Source of the DNA: Rotaria macrura
Lineage: Eukaryota; Rotifera; Eurotatoria; Philodinida; Philodinidae
Assembly (NCBI GenBank): GCA_900239685.1
Contig: OENT01000496.1
Span: 1 to 64,000 of the forward strand
Length of the DNA stretch: 64,000 nt
Reading direction: 5' to 3'
A program made the translations under genes and the position numbers. A model generated the notes under the pieces. It had not been told where the DNA came from. It ran no database searches and worked only from the letters and a program-made list of their open reading frames with translations. Of this stretch, positions 46,498-57,300 are shown piece after piece (position 1 is the first letter of the stretch; each line of letters begins with the position of its first letter).

Positions 46498-49400
46498 ATG
46501 ATGTTGCACTCTTCCGAGCCACAGATAACAGCAGAAGAACTTATGATATCAAGGGACAGAACGAGCAAGGTACACTCATTTTACTTTAAAACAATATCAG
46601 AAATGGAGCGGCAGTCGAGTCGTTTCGACTGGGCTCACTCGTCTGGTTTTCGTTGTTTTCATGTATTGTTTTGGTGGTGGCTCAATCCAATTCTTTCATT
46701 GGGCTATAAACGTGAACTTATCGATGCCGATCTTGATGACTTGTCTTTACATGATAGATGCTCTGTATTATTAAACCAATTCAGCGTCTATTGTGATCAT
46801 AATGTGTGGTCAACGAAGACAACAACATGGGGTTTAATTTTGCGAGCATTTCGTAAACAATGCATCTTTGTTATCTTTCTGCTTTTGCCATACATGGCGG
46901 TTCGTGTCGCACAACCACTTCTTCTTCGTCAGATAGTGTTATTCATTAGTGAACAATCACATGCCCCAACACCAGCAACATCTTTTCAATATTACGCTGG
47001 CTATCTGTATGCAATCGGTCTATTCTGTTGTTCAGCAGCACAAGCTTTTCTTCATCAGCAAGCTTATTTTCGAACGACTCGTATGGGAATGCGTGTACGT
47101 AACGCACTTTCAGCTACCATTTACAAGCGTTTATTGTCAGTGAATAGTTCATCACTTCAGCAGGCTACAACATCTGGACAAATTATTAATCTAGTAGCCA
47201 ATGATGCAAGCAAATTCGAAGAATTCTGTCAGTACATGCACTATCTATGGGAAGCTCCCCTTCAAGCTATCGTCGCATTCGGTCTAATCTGGTGGTCCAT
47301 TGGTTTGTTGCCTACATTGTTCGGTTACGGTGTCCTTCTCATACTCATTCCTCTGCAGTTAGCTTTCGGTCGACAATTTAGTCAATATCGTAAGACAACG
47401 ATTGCATGTGCTGATAAACGTGTTCAAGCAGTGAACGAACTTGTCAATGGATATCAAATAGTGAAAATGTACAACTGGGAAAAGCCCATGGAGCAACGAG
47501 TAAATGATTTGCGTCGTAGTGAACTTGCTAGTATTCTTCGAGCCAGCCGTTTGCGTGCACTAAATATGGGCTTGTATTTTTCTTCGTTAGCACTTATTTC
47601 GCTAGCGACGTTCGGTGGTCTTTGGCTTATGGGTCACCCATTGAATGCAGTTGAGATTTTTACGGCTCTTACATTTTTTGGCATGATTCGAGTACCAGTT
47701 ACAAATTATTTGCCAGTTGCCATCGAACGATTTGCTGAAATGTTAGCTGCTTCCAAACGTATCGATGCATTTATGCGATTGACAACGTTACAACAATCAA
47801 TAGTGCCCGAAACTCCAATGGGAACTACATCAATTTCAATGCGCGGCGCCACATTCTCGTGGGGAGATTCAAATTGTCTGTTCGATCTTACATTGAACAT
47901 AGAAATTGGGGCATTGGTTGGAATTGTTGGATCTGTCGGAGCTGGAAAATCATCATTTCTATCCGCTGTTCTAAGAGAAATGACTCTGCGAAGTGGCGAA
48001 ATCAATGTATATGGTACATTGGCCTATGCTGCTCAGTCTCCTTGGATTTTTGCTGATACCATACGAGCAAATATTCTTCTCAATAAACCATTTGACGAGC
48101 AACGCTATATCAAGGTATTACAAGCATGTTGTCTCGATGTAGATCTAAACACATTTGGTGAAGCTGGAGATTTAACCATCGTTGGCGAGAAAGGAGTTAA
48201 TATTAGTGGAGGACAAAAGGCACGTATTGCACTGGCACGAGCACTCTATACCGATGCAGATATCTATTTACTTGATGATCCACTTGCTGCAGTTGACCAA
48301 GTTGTTGCTCGACAAATATTCGATCAGTGCATTGGACCTCACGGGTTTTTGAAGGACAAAACACGACTGTTGGTCACTCATCAAAGCCACTTTTTGACTG
48401 AATCAGAAAATCAAATGATATCGCTAGAAAATGGTCGTTGTGTTCCACATACATATTGTGAGTCTACGGTTGGCAAAGATACAATACAAGGTACTAGCGA
48501 CACAGAGAAGCCTTTACCACTACTATTTGATCCGACAAAGACAACTGTCGATAGTAAGTCAATCGTAGTCAATGAAACATCAGCAATGGGAGCCGTCACT
48601 ACCTCCGTTTGGTATCGTCTATTTACTTCATCACCGTTCGGCTACTTTGGATTTTTTCTACTCGTTTTGTTCATGCTAGCTGGAGAAGTTATCTTTGATG
48701 TCTCCAATCGATGGCTCGGTGCTTGGTCAGCAAAATCGCATGATCAACAAAAATCCTCTTTCGAAGCCGCTATCTACCTTGCTTTAACACTAGGCACACT
48801 TGTTCTTGCGTTAGTACGTGCTCAATATTATTTCTATCTGATATTGTGCGGTTCAAATCAGTTCCACAATAAAATGCTTACAGGTATGTTGCATACATCG
48901 CTTCGTTTTTTTGAAAGTAATCCGAGTGGACGAATATTGAATCGAGCAAGTAAAGACCAACAAGTCATCGATGAACTGCTACCGATGACATTGTTCGATG
49001 CTTTACAATGCTTATTAATGACATTGGGCTCAATTGTGGTCATCGGCATTGTCAATCCATGGGTATTATTCATCCTGGTTCCTCTGTTGCCTGCTTTTTG
49101 GTGGTTACGTCGTTTTTATTTGCGTTCAAGTCGACAAATCAAACGGCTCGAGAGTGTCACACGTAGTTCTGTCTATGCTTTATTTTCCTCGTCGCTGAAC
49201 GGCGGCTTATCGACCATACGTGCATTCAATGTTCAAGATAGTTTTCTTCAATCGTTTATCGATCGAGTAGATACGAATTCACGATCTTTCTTCATTCTAA
49301 TTGCCGCCGTACGTTGGTTCGGATTGCGACTCGATCTCATGACATCATTAATCTCTTTGGTATCAGCCATTCTAACAGTAGCATTACGTGATCGTATTGA

Positions 49401-50425
49401 TGCACCTTCTGCAGCACTTAGCTTGATGTATTGCATCAATTTAACAATGCTCTTCCAATGGGCTGTCCGACAGTCAGCTGAAGCCGAGAACTATATGACG
49501 AGTGCTGAGCGCATCTATGAATATGGTCAACTTGTGCCAGAAGAAAATGAAAAAGACAATGCTCTTTTGATACAACCACCTGATGATTGGCCTAGTCGAG
49601 GAACAATTCAGTTCAAGCAATATTCAATGCGCTATAGACTAGAACTCGAGCCAATCCTCCACAACATCGATCTAAGAATTGAATCACTGGAAAAAGTTGG
49701 AATTATTGGACGCACAGGTATTGCCGATTATTTTTCATCTACATTCTTAAACTATAGAATGTTGTTTTCTGAATAAAGGTGCCGGAAAATCGTCTCTGTT
49801 TCAAGCTATATTTCGACTCATTGATCGACAAGCCACAGCCGGACAAATTTTAATCGATGATATCGATATTACTTCTGTGTCCCTGCATCACCTTCGTTCA
49901 CGATTGAGTGTCATTCCTCAAACGCCTGTGCTATTCGCTGGTACACTTCGTTACAATCTCGATCCATTCGAACAATTTACAGATGAGCAATGTCTGTTGG
50001 CACTCGAATCTGTGCAACTCAAACATTTAGTGTCTGAAAATCGAATCGGTCTTCATTTATTGGTGGCTGAGTCGGGTAGCAATTTCAGTGTCGGTCAATG
50101 CCAGCTGATTTGTGTGGCACGAGCGATCTTAAAACAAAGTAAAATCTTAATGATCGACGAGGCAACAGCTAATACAGATCAAACAACGGACACTTGTATT
50201 CAAGCCGCTATTAAAGATAAATTTCGTGATCGTACTATTTTGACAATAGCTCATCGATTGAATACGGTAGCTATCAGTGATCGAATTCTCGTGATGCAGC
50301 AAGGCAAAATAACTGACTTCGATGTTCCCGGCACTATTTTGCCAAAGTACGGCCTCCTACGTCAAATAGACAATAATCCAGATAGTCTCAATCAAGTAAC
50401 ATCTAATGATTTAGCTCCTATTTGA
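46498..50425 (+). CDS. ABCC/MRP-type full ABC transporter (2 exons)
   Basis: Exons 46498-49717 and 49779-50425 join across a 61-nt intron to 1,288 aa, close to ABCC4 (about 1,300 aa) and without the extra N-terminal TMD0 of ABCC1. Order: N-terminal region 'FWWWLNPILSLGYKREL', TMD1, NBD1, TMD2, NBD2. NBD1 has Walker A GSVGAGKSS, signature ISGGQKARIALARA and Walker B YLLDDPLAAVD (Asp in place of the catalytic Glu, usual in ABCC). NBD2 has Walker A GRTGAGKSS, rebuilt by splicing because the intron falls inside it, a divergent signature FSVGQCQL, and Walker B ILMIDEATANTD with catalytic Glu. Predicted ATP-driven exporter of organic anions and conjugates in the plasma membrane. Two adjacent ATGs open the frame. 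Family call firm; substrate unknown. Confidence 0.95.
49718..49778 (+). other. 61-nt intron inside NBD2 Walker A of the ABC transporter
   Basis: Donor ACAG|GTATTG and acceptor AAAG|GTGCC. Reading through adds a stop shortly after, so splicing is needed to obtain a second nucleotide-binding domain. Confidence 0.85.
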
Positions 50426-51698
50426 ACGAGACTCATTCAGGCATGATATTTAATATATCCTTCTCATCATATAAACGATAGTTGATTTTTTTCTTTCATT
50501 TTGCGATCAATATTCAATAGATTACGCAGCGTTGTATTTCTATCCACTTTTTTTTACAAGAGACATTCTTATCTTCAACCAATCCCTGCTCACCGTATCC
50601 TGATTGTTACACAAATCACGGTGATTTCTAAATCTGTCAGATAGAAAAGAATATCTTTTGTAATACATCACTCGGCAGAATTAATTTATTCTCTTTGTTG
50701 AAAGAAAAGGTCTTTAAAATCTTATTTTTCTGCAGATCAGTTATATTTTAGATGATTTGATTATTCGTACGGAAAGCAACCCAGCTCTTGACGTTGTATC
50801 CAATGTATAGAGGTTCTTAAACTTCTAATTTCAGCCGTCATTTCTCTTCTTGATACCAACTTCTTTTGACTTAATCGTCATTTTACCTTTGAGATGTTAT
50901 CTTTTGCTCAAACTGTACTTGCACGACAAGAAAGTTTTGATAAATTGATAGGCCCAGTGCTATTGATGATTTTCGCCTACACGTTAATTATTCGTTTTGA
51001 GACCACTCCAGCTAAACTACGATAAAGTTTTTCTTGATGGATCATTCCGTTTGTCATATTTATTCTTTGCCAACTTTTCGATATCTTTAGTTTTCATCGT
51101 TCTTCAAATACATGTAAACTAACTTTACGTTCCGACTAAATATGCTTTGCACGGAATCTCAACATTCTTCTTTTCGTGATAACAAGATATCTTTTATTGA
51201 TAAAATAGGACAGTGGATAACAGATTAATGCCGAACCTACATTCTCCGTTATGGATTATTAAAAAACTTGCTTAACTATCATGAACATTTTTAGTAAAAA
51301 AATATTGTTTTCTCAGCGGTGATTTCTTAACCAACTACAAGATGTCATCTAAATCAGAAGAATTGTGTGTACATCGATTATTAATCTAATTTAATCTAAT
51401 AGTCATTTTCTGTCTGCGATAGAAGATTTGTAAGGTTTCTTTCATGAAGAAAAAGTTCATAAATACTCTTGAAAAGTATTACCTCTAATTGCGATGTGTA
51501 ATTTTACGTATTTTATTATGTGAGTCTTCAGGGTCTATTAGTTGCAACGACAGTGGTTATAGTGCATTCTTTTCACCAACGGCATTCTGGCACCATACCT
51601 ACATCCTCAAATTATCTAATTTTTCACAAGACAAAAAGCCCTAGTTCACATAGTCATATGCAGATGTTGACTCTTATGTAGATAAGATGATCAAAAGT
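50426..51698. other. Intergenic region between converging genes
   Basis: 1.3 kb between the ABC transporter (+) and the 2H-like gene (-). No gene, RNA or repeat recognised; it should contain both 3' UTRs. Confidence 0.5.
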
Positions 51699-52352
51699 TT
51701 ATTTAAGTTTTAAATGTTGTTGACATTTATCATTTTTCCATAAGTTACTATCACAAAAAGTTCCATGCAAATCAATAGCTTCATTCATTATTTTAACATA
51801 CGCTTGTGTTTCTTTATAATTTTTATTACTACTCAATTTCCCATACCATTCATTATTTTGATCATTGATTCTGATCGATCGTGGTTTATCATATTCATCT
51901 AATTTTATCTCTACTATTTTATCATCAACAAATCTTTTCCACAGATCATTCGAATATACGGGTGTATAAGGTTTAATATTACTGACACTAATAGTCACAT
52001 GAGGATATTGATTCATTGAAGAATGACTATCATTACCAGAGGCACTATGAACTAAGATTGCTTGTGCATGTTCATCTTCAGCATAGGCTAAAATAGTTAA
52101 TGTTTGCACGTGCCCATAATGTGATTTATATTTTTGCAAAATGTCGGATTTCGGATTAAATTCAATGGTACTATGTTCACAATAAATATGACGAGTGTTA
52201 CCATAAAATGGAGACGATGGTTCATGCGAACGAAAAAATTTATCTTTTAATAAATCCTTCACGTCTTCAGTTAAAAACACGGCCATGAAAGAACTACTAA
52301 AGCAATAAATCACAGGAAAACATAATAACAATTCGAATATGATCAAACTCAT
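51699..52352 (-). CDS. Secreted 2H-phosphoesterase-like protein
   Basis: 217-aa single-exon protein with a hydrophobic N-terminus (MSLIIFELLLCFPVIYCFSS) that looks like a signal peptide. Two HxT motifs lie about 58 residues apart: H60-S-T62 ('CEHSTIEF') and H118-V-T120 ('PHVTISV'), the hallmark of 2H phosphoesterases (cyclic phosphodiesterases, RNA end-processing enzymes). The text 'PHVTISV..KP..PVYSNDLW' recalls the phosphodiesterase part of fungal tRNA ligases. The kinase and ligase parts are absent. Predicted activity is hydrolysis of a cyclic phosphate or RNA end. Secretion would be unusual for an RNA-repair enzyme. The fold call rests on motif spacing; confidence is moderate. The start is the Met opening the hydrophobic segment. 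Confidence 0.7.
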   Translation of the reverse strand: MSLIIFELLLCFPVIYCFSSSFMAVFLTEDVKDLLKDKFFRSHEPSSPFYGNTRHIYCEHSTIEFNPKSDILQKYKSHYGHVQTLTILAYAEDEHAQAILVHSASGNDSHSSMNQYPHVTISVSNIKPYTPVYSNDLWKRFVDDKIVEIKLDEYDKPRSIRINDQNNEWYGKLSSNKNYKETQAYVKIMNEAIDLHGTFCDSNLWKNDKCQQHLKLK

Positions 52353-52619
52353 CGTGCTGAAATAATACTGAAAGATACAATGAAACGGGTGCTTTCAATA
52401 CTTGTTCTTCTTAGATTTTACAAATGACAATTTTATGAAAAGACTGCAAATGCTTTTAATTTCAGATTCTTTCTTTTCTTAAGTATAACGACAAAAAGAA
52501 ACAAGTACACACATCACACTGTTCTACATTTATTTTTCCACAATGAGAAAATCTTCAGCTGACCTATTCAAATAGTTATCTGTATTAATGCACATTTACA
52601 ACGAACGATAAAAACATAT

Positions 52620-52973
52620 TTGTATTCACAGATACGCAGAAAAATAATTTCAACTAGCGAATTTCGTAACAAATTCATACATGGAATAAAAGACATCGGA
52701 TCGAATCATTACTTAATTATAGAAATGCATTCCACCATACAAATCAGCAAGGAACATAAGGAAATAAATTTTGATGATTTATTTTCTTCTGTTCTTTGTT
52801 CATCATTGAACATTCGCCCTAAACGAACATGTTCAATCTCTATTGGTCTTCTATTCGACTTTGTGAGAAACAAAAAATGCACTATCGATCAACCTGATTT
52901 TCCATCACGTCACTCATTACAGAAAGTAAAAATGATGGGATTGGTGCGACGAGCTCCCCAAATTCTTGACTAA
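52620..52973 (+). CDS. Doubtful 117-aa open frame, hypothetical
   Basis: The longest unexplained plus-strand frame in its neighbourhood, starting MYSQIRRKIISTSEF. Composition is plausible for a soluble protein. No motif recognised and no supporting promoter or splice sign. Confidence 0.2.
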   Translation: MYSQIRRKIISTSEFRNKFIHGIKDIGSNHYLIIEMHSTIQISKEHKEINFDDLFSSVLCSSLNIRPKRTCSISIGLLFDFVRNKKCTIDQPDFPSRHSLQKVKMMGLVRRAPQILD

Positions 52974-53674
52974 AAAATAATATCGGAAAGCCGACATGAT
53001 TGCTCTACTAAACACAAAGGTGAATGTGACCTATGACTACGACTGTTGATTGCAAACGAACAAAACATCCATACTAGAATTTCTGAATTTGTGTGTTGGT
53101 ATGAGTGTAGACAGGTGATCGTTCTCTAGTCCATAGCATTCAAACACATTTCGATATCAATTGATTAGTTCAATCTACTGAATAAGCGAATTCAGTATAA
53201 TGAAAACGAGGTCTCGAAGTCTTTGAGGATTCTAAATTTCAGGAATACTGAAAAGAACTTATTCTTGTTAAATTCTTGTTACCGAAACACTCGACTCTGT
53301 ATTCAAATCTCTGCAGTCGATTCTCGACTCGAGAAAAAATGTTGAAATTAAATTCACATGATATATTATTGAAGACATCTATCATGACATCGTGAAAATT
53401 CACGCAACATGTTGTTACTTCGTTCATGATAACAAAACAACTACTATTGATCAATTGTTCTACTGTTAATTTATCATTTTTTCAAAAGAATCTTATGAAG
53501 ATCGTATCCGTTTCTAGAATAAGCATACTCCTCGTGTTTTTTCTTGTAAATACTGCACACTACACCAGTCGAATTCTATGCTACACAAAGGAAAACAATA
53601 AAATTTTGTTAACAAATAACAAACGTACGTAGTCTCATGATGAAATGTACGGATAAAAAATTATTTTCCCACAA

Positions 53675-53680
53675 AAAAGA
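53675..53680 (-). terminator. Pol III terminator of tRNA-Val
   Basis: On the minus strand a run of six T begins 2 nt after the tRNA 3' end, the usual RNA polymerase III stop. Confidence 0.75.
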
Positions 53681-53682
53681 GA

Positions 53683-53754
53683 GGTTCGAGCGAGGTTTGA
53701 ACTCGCGACCTTCTGCGTGTAAAGCAGACGTGATAACCGCTACACCATCGAACC
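53683..53754 (-). tRNA. tRNA-Val (anticodon UAC)
   Basis: The 72-nt minus-strand sequence folds as a full cloverleaf: acceptor stem GGTTCGA/TCGAACC, D arm with the A-box region TGTAGCGGTTATCAC, anticodon stem TCTGC/GCAGA with loop TTTACAC (anticodon TAC), and T arm GCGAG/CTCGC with loop TTCAAAC (B box). It closely follows the animal tRNA-Val pattern. No intron. CCA is not encoded, as expected in eukaryotes. Confidence 0.96.
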
Positions 53755-54386
53755 GATGGTAAACTTGGTAAGAGGCATATACGACATCATAATCAAAATT
53801 TGATTACAAGATAGTATTTTCTTGTATTAAGGAGAGTATTCTCTAGCAGATTAACTTCTAGAAATCTCATATAAAAAACAAGCTTGCTAGTGTGCAGAAT
53901 ATCTTGAAAGAAAGAAGTTTTTGGAAACCAGGACCTCATCGATCTGATGTAAGTGAGTAGTATATAAGCATGGGACCTGAATCTTGTTTTCACTCATGGA
54001 TATCTATTCTTGGTATTTCAAGAGAATACCATCTTTATTTGGTTGTGATATTTTATTCTTCATGTAGCCTTATCATGAGCATCATTTCTTTTTATGATGT
54101 GTTCATCAATGACATGCCAATCAAATTTTACATAGAAAATGGGATAGAAGTCGCACGCAAACAGTAGTAGTAAAAAGACAAAATAAATATGAAGTTCAAC
54201 TAGCTAGTTCGTAACAATCAATCAGTACGAAATGGTCTGAATTTTTAAGTGACTCATTTTACTAACTAAAAGTTTTCTGCCAAGTTTTTATTTAGTATTG
54301 AATAACAATAATCATGAGATAAGTATGAATACGAGTACATTTTGGTTTATATGTATAATAATGCCATTTTTCTATGAACATGGCTC
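53755..54386. other. Short intergenic gap
   Basis: Holds the 5' flank of the tRNA gene and the 3' flank of the C2-domain gene. No other feature seen. Confidence 0.5.
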
Positions 54387-57300
54387 TCAATGCGATACAA
54401 GCCGACTGATCGTTGTAGAACTATTCTGATAATGTTCTCGAGCCAACTTAACTTGTTCAGTACTTTTTTTTAAATTTGGATCTTTATAATCGTAAACAAG
54501 TACGTTTAATCCAGGAAAATTGAATACCAATAGTTCTTTTAAATTCACTAGTAAACTACTACTCGGTGAATATGTACCAGAACCATTATCGAGCACTAAC
54601 TCCCACTCTTCGTTCATGTTCTCCCATCCGAATTTCGGACGAAAATGAAATTCTCCAGCATAACAAACATGATCTAAACCATTTGCTAGAAGAGCATGCT
54701 TACTTGCAATGTCAACAAAATGTCCTGCACCGGTTTCACTGAATCGCCATGTACTATCATCAATAATGTATGTATAGATACATGGTTTTATTCGTTTTGT
54801 AGCTCTATCTACAAATAGTTTCCACAGGTCATCAGCGTTTCTCAATCGACCACTTTCATTGTTTTTTAACGTACGCCGATAGAGTGTTCTGTGTGCCACC
54901 TTGATCGCTGATTGAATAGCCTTTGAACGAAGGCTATCACTGAAAATCATTTGAGCTGCTTTATAATGTTTATTCCATGATTGATAAAATTCAGGACGAA
55001 AAAATGTTTGAATCCGTCGTAATTGTATTTTCCATGTTGGATAGATGTTATCTTCGTTAATCATCGTAAGTCGTCCGACAGGTAATGAATCATGACGAGA
55101 ATAGTAACAAGGACCATCGAACGTATATGGTGGAAGTTTAAGATTCTCAGCAGATGTTTCAATTGATTCAATGGACAAATGAAATGTACCATGCTGTAAA
55201 CGAAAGGGACCTATAATGTTGTGCCCATTAGGTGGTGGCTGATAATCGATTAGATCAGTAATTTCAAACCGACCAAAATAATCATCAGCTACCTTATCAT
55301 CATCTTTATCATAAAGAAGAACTACAAGTTTGGCTTCACGAGGAATATTACGAACGATCCATTCACCATCATTCCAAATCGGCATGGATGTATTCGGTTG
55401 AATCGATGAACTATTTTATGAAAAACAAAAACATTCATTTGAATTGAGTTTCATTAAAAGTTCAGAAATTCGACAAGATGTACTCGACTGAATACTACGA
55501 GTGAGAGTCATCGTATTCGTTCTATTGAATTGTATTATGAATTTTTGCTGCCATTGATATTTTCTATTTCTCCAGAAAAAAGGCATGACCATCGGATATT
55601 CAATTCACTCGGTATCATTTATGTTGTAATCTGTTCTCTATGAAGATACAGATAAGAATTTTCAAATCTCGAAATATTGAAGTAAACTGCAAAAATGATT
55701 CTATGCTTTCGGGGAAAACATGAGCAAAAACTGTTCGTTTTTGAATTCCACGTTTACAGCTAATGCATTGTATTGTTCGACATGAAAACAGAAAAAAAAT
55801 ATATTTCTCTGACTACTAGTTCTGTATAATTTGAGATACGAGAGCTTCTTGAGATTTTGATAAAATCTGTCGAGACTCTGAGAATGAGCTAAGGATCATA
55901 TTTGGATTTGCCTATCGGATCATTTCATGATCAAACGTATTTAGCAGAAAGTATAGTGAAATTTCAAAAAACGTGATTGATAGAACATGCTAGCTGCCCT
56001 TTTCTGTTGATGTTTCAACTGAACAGCTAAAGTATGTAGATAGCATACACGGAGTTGATAGCTTCTGAAACGATCCATAAATGGATATATGTACAATGGC
56101 CTGCATACGTCTTTAGTTTCTGACGTATTTATTCTTCAATTGATATCGTGTGACAGTTTTCTCCACTGAATCCAGTGTGACCTATTGACAGTATGTTTGC
56201 TCTCGCTCATGAAACGAAGGTTTTTCTTTTCTTTTTGAAATATTTCCACGCTTGCTGATCATTGTAACGCGATACAATTGTCTGAATTTTATCTCGTAGT
56301 ATTGTTCCGATCGATAACTATAGACTAAACAAAATGGAAAAATCATGCGTGACACATTATATGACAATTGAATTCTCAAGATTAATGTTGTGGTTTTTTC
56401 TCGACAATAAGAAGTATAAATTTGCCAATTTATTTTTGACCGTTTAATATCTTACTCATTAGCTTTCGTACAATAATATCCTACTTAATTTTGAACCGAT
56501 TTTTTAACCTAGAAGTCATTATCGATCAATGAGTATTCATTGAATATTCAGAATGAAATGCAGCAAATCTCTTAACAAAAAAGCTCATCAGTTCGATATT
56601 TAAGAAGGACAGGCTACTTACGAAAAATTTATCAACCTGCAAAATTCAAAGGACAAGAGAACAAATAGGTCACACATCAGTATTTATCGATGCATGAAAA
56701 TGAAATCACGATCTTGTTTTTTTTTACTTTAACCACCTGATATTTCAAGATCAATTTGAAACACGTTAATCAGTGATTTTTGTCGTCATGGTAGGAACGT
56801 AATCAAAAGAAAAGTTGTAACGATTCATTGAGAGAAACAATAAATATTCATATAACGGTAGTATAATTTTGCAACTCACTCATATTCATGAAAACTCGCC
56901 GAAGTTTACAAACTGAACGTTAATTCACACTGTGAACTTGACTACAAGCACATCTATACAAAAATAATATATTTTTAGAAGTGTGAATCATCATGTCATC
57001 AATTAGATTCACACACTTCTAATTACATATGAAATATACTCAATGGGATATTCTGCAGCTTCTTTTCGTTCTAAAACACATTTTTTAGAACATACAATAG
57101 GAGATAAAATTTCACTGGATATCGATTCATGCGAAAGTGATTCTACACGATTTGAAGTTCCTTGACCAACAAGAATAAAGTGCATATGATTTTAATCAAC
57201 TAATGCTCGAATGTTTCGAAAATCAAGTTTTCCAATATCAGTGACAAAGCATGAAAAACACGCACTAATTTTCGTAAATGTTTACTATTGAAATTAATTG

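Larger units (their letters stand above)
52353..53682. other. Intergenic region with one doubtful open frame
   Basis: A 117-codon plus-strand frame at 52620-52973 (mixed composition, ends ..RRAPQILD) has no recognised domain, signal peptide or splice partners. It may be chance or an unknown gene. Nothing else was seen. Confidence 0.35.

Noticed and set aside
47706-49439. Several minus-strand frames across the ABC transporter
   Set aside because: Shadows of the long plus-strand coding frame.
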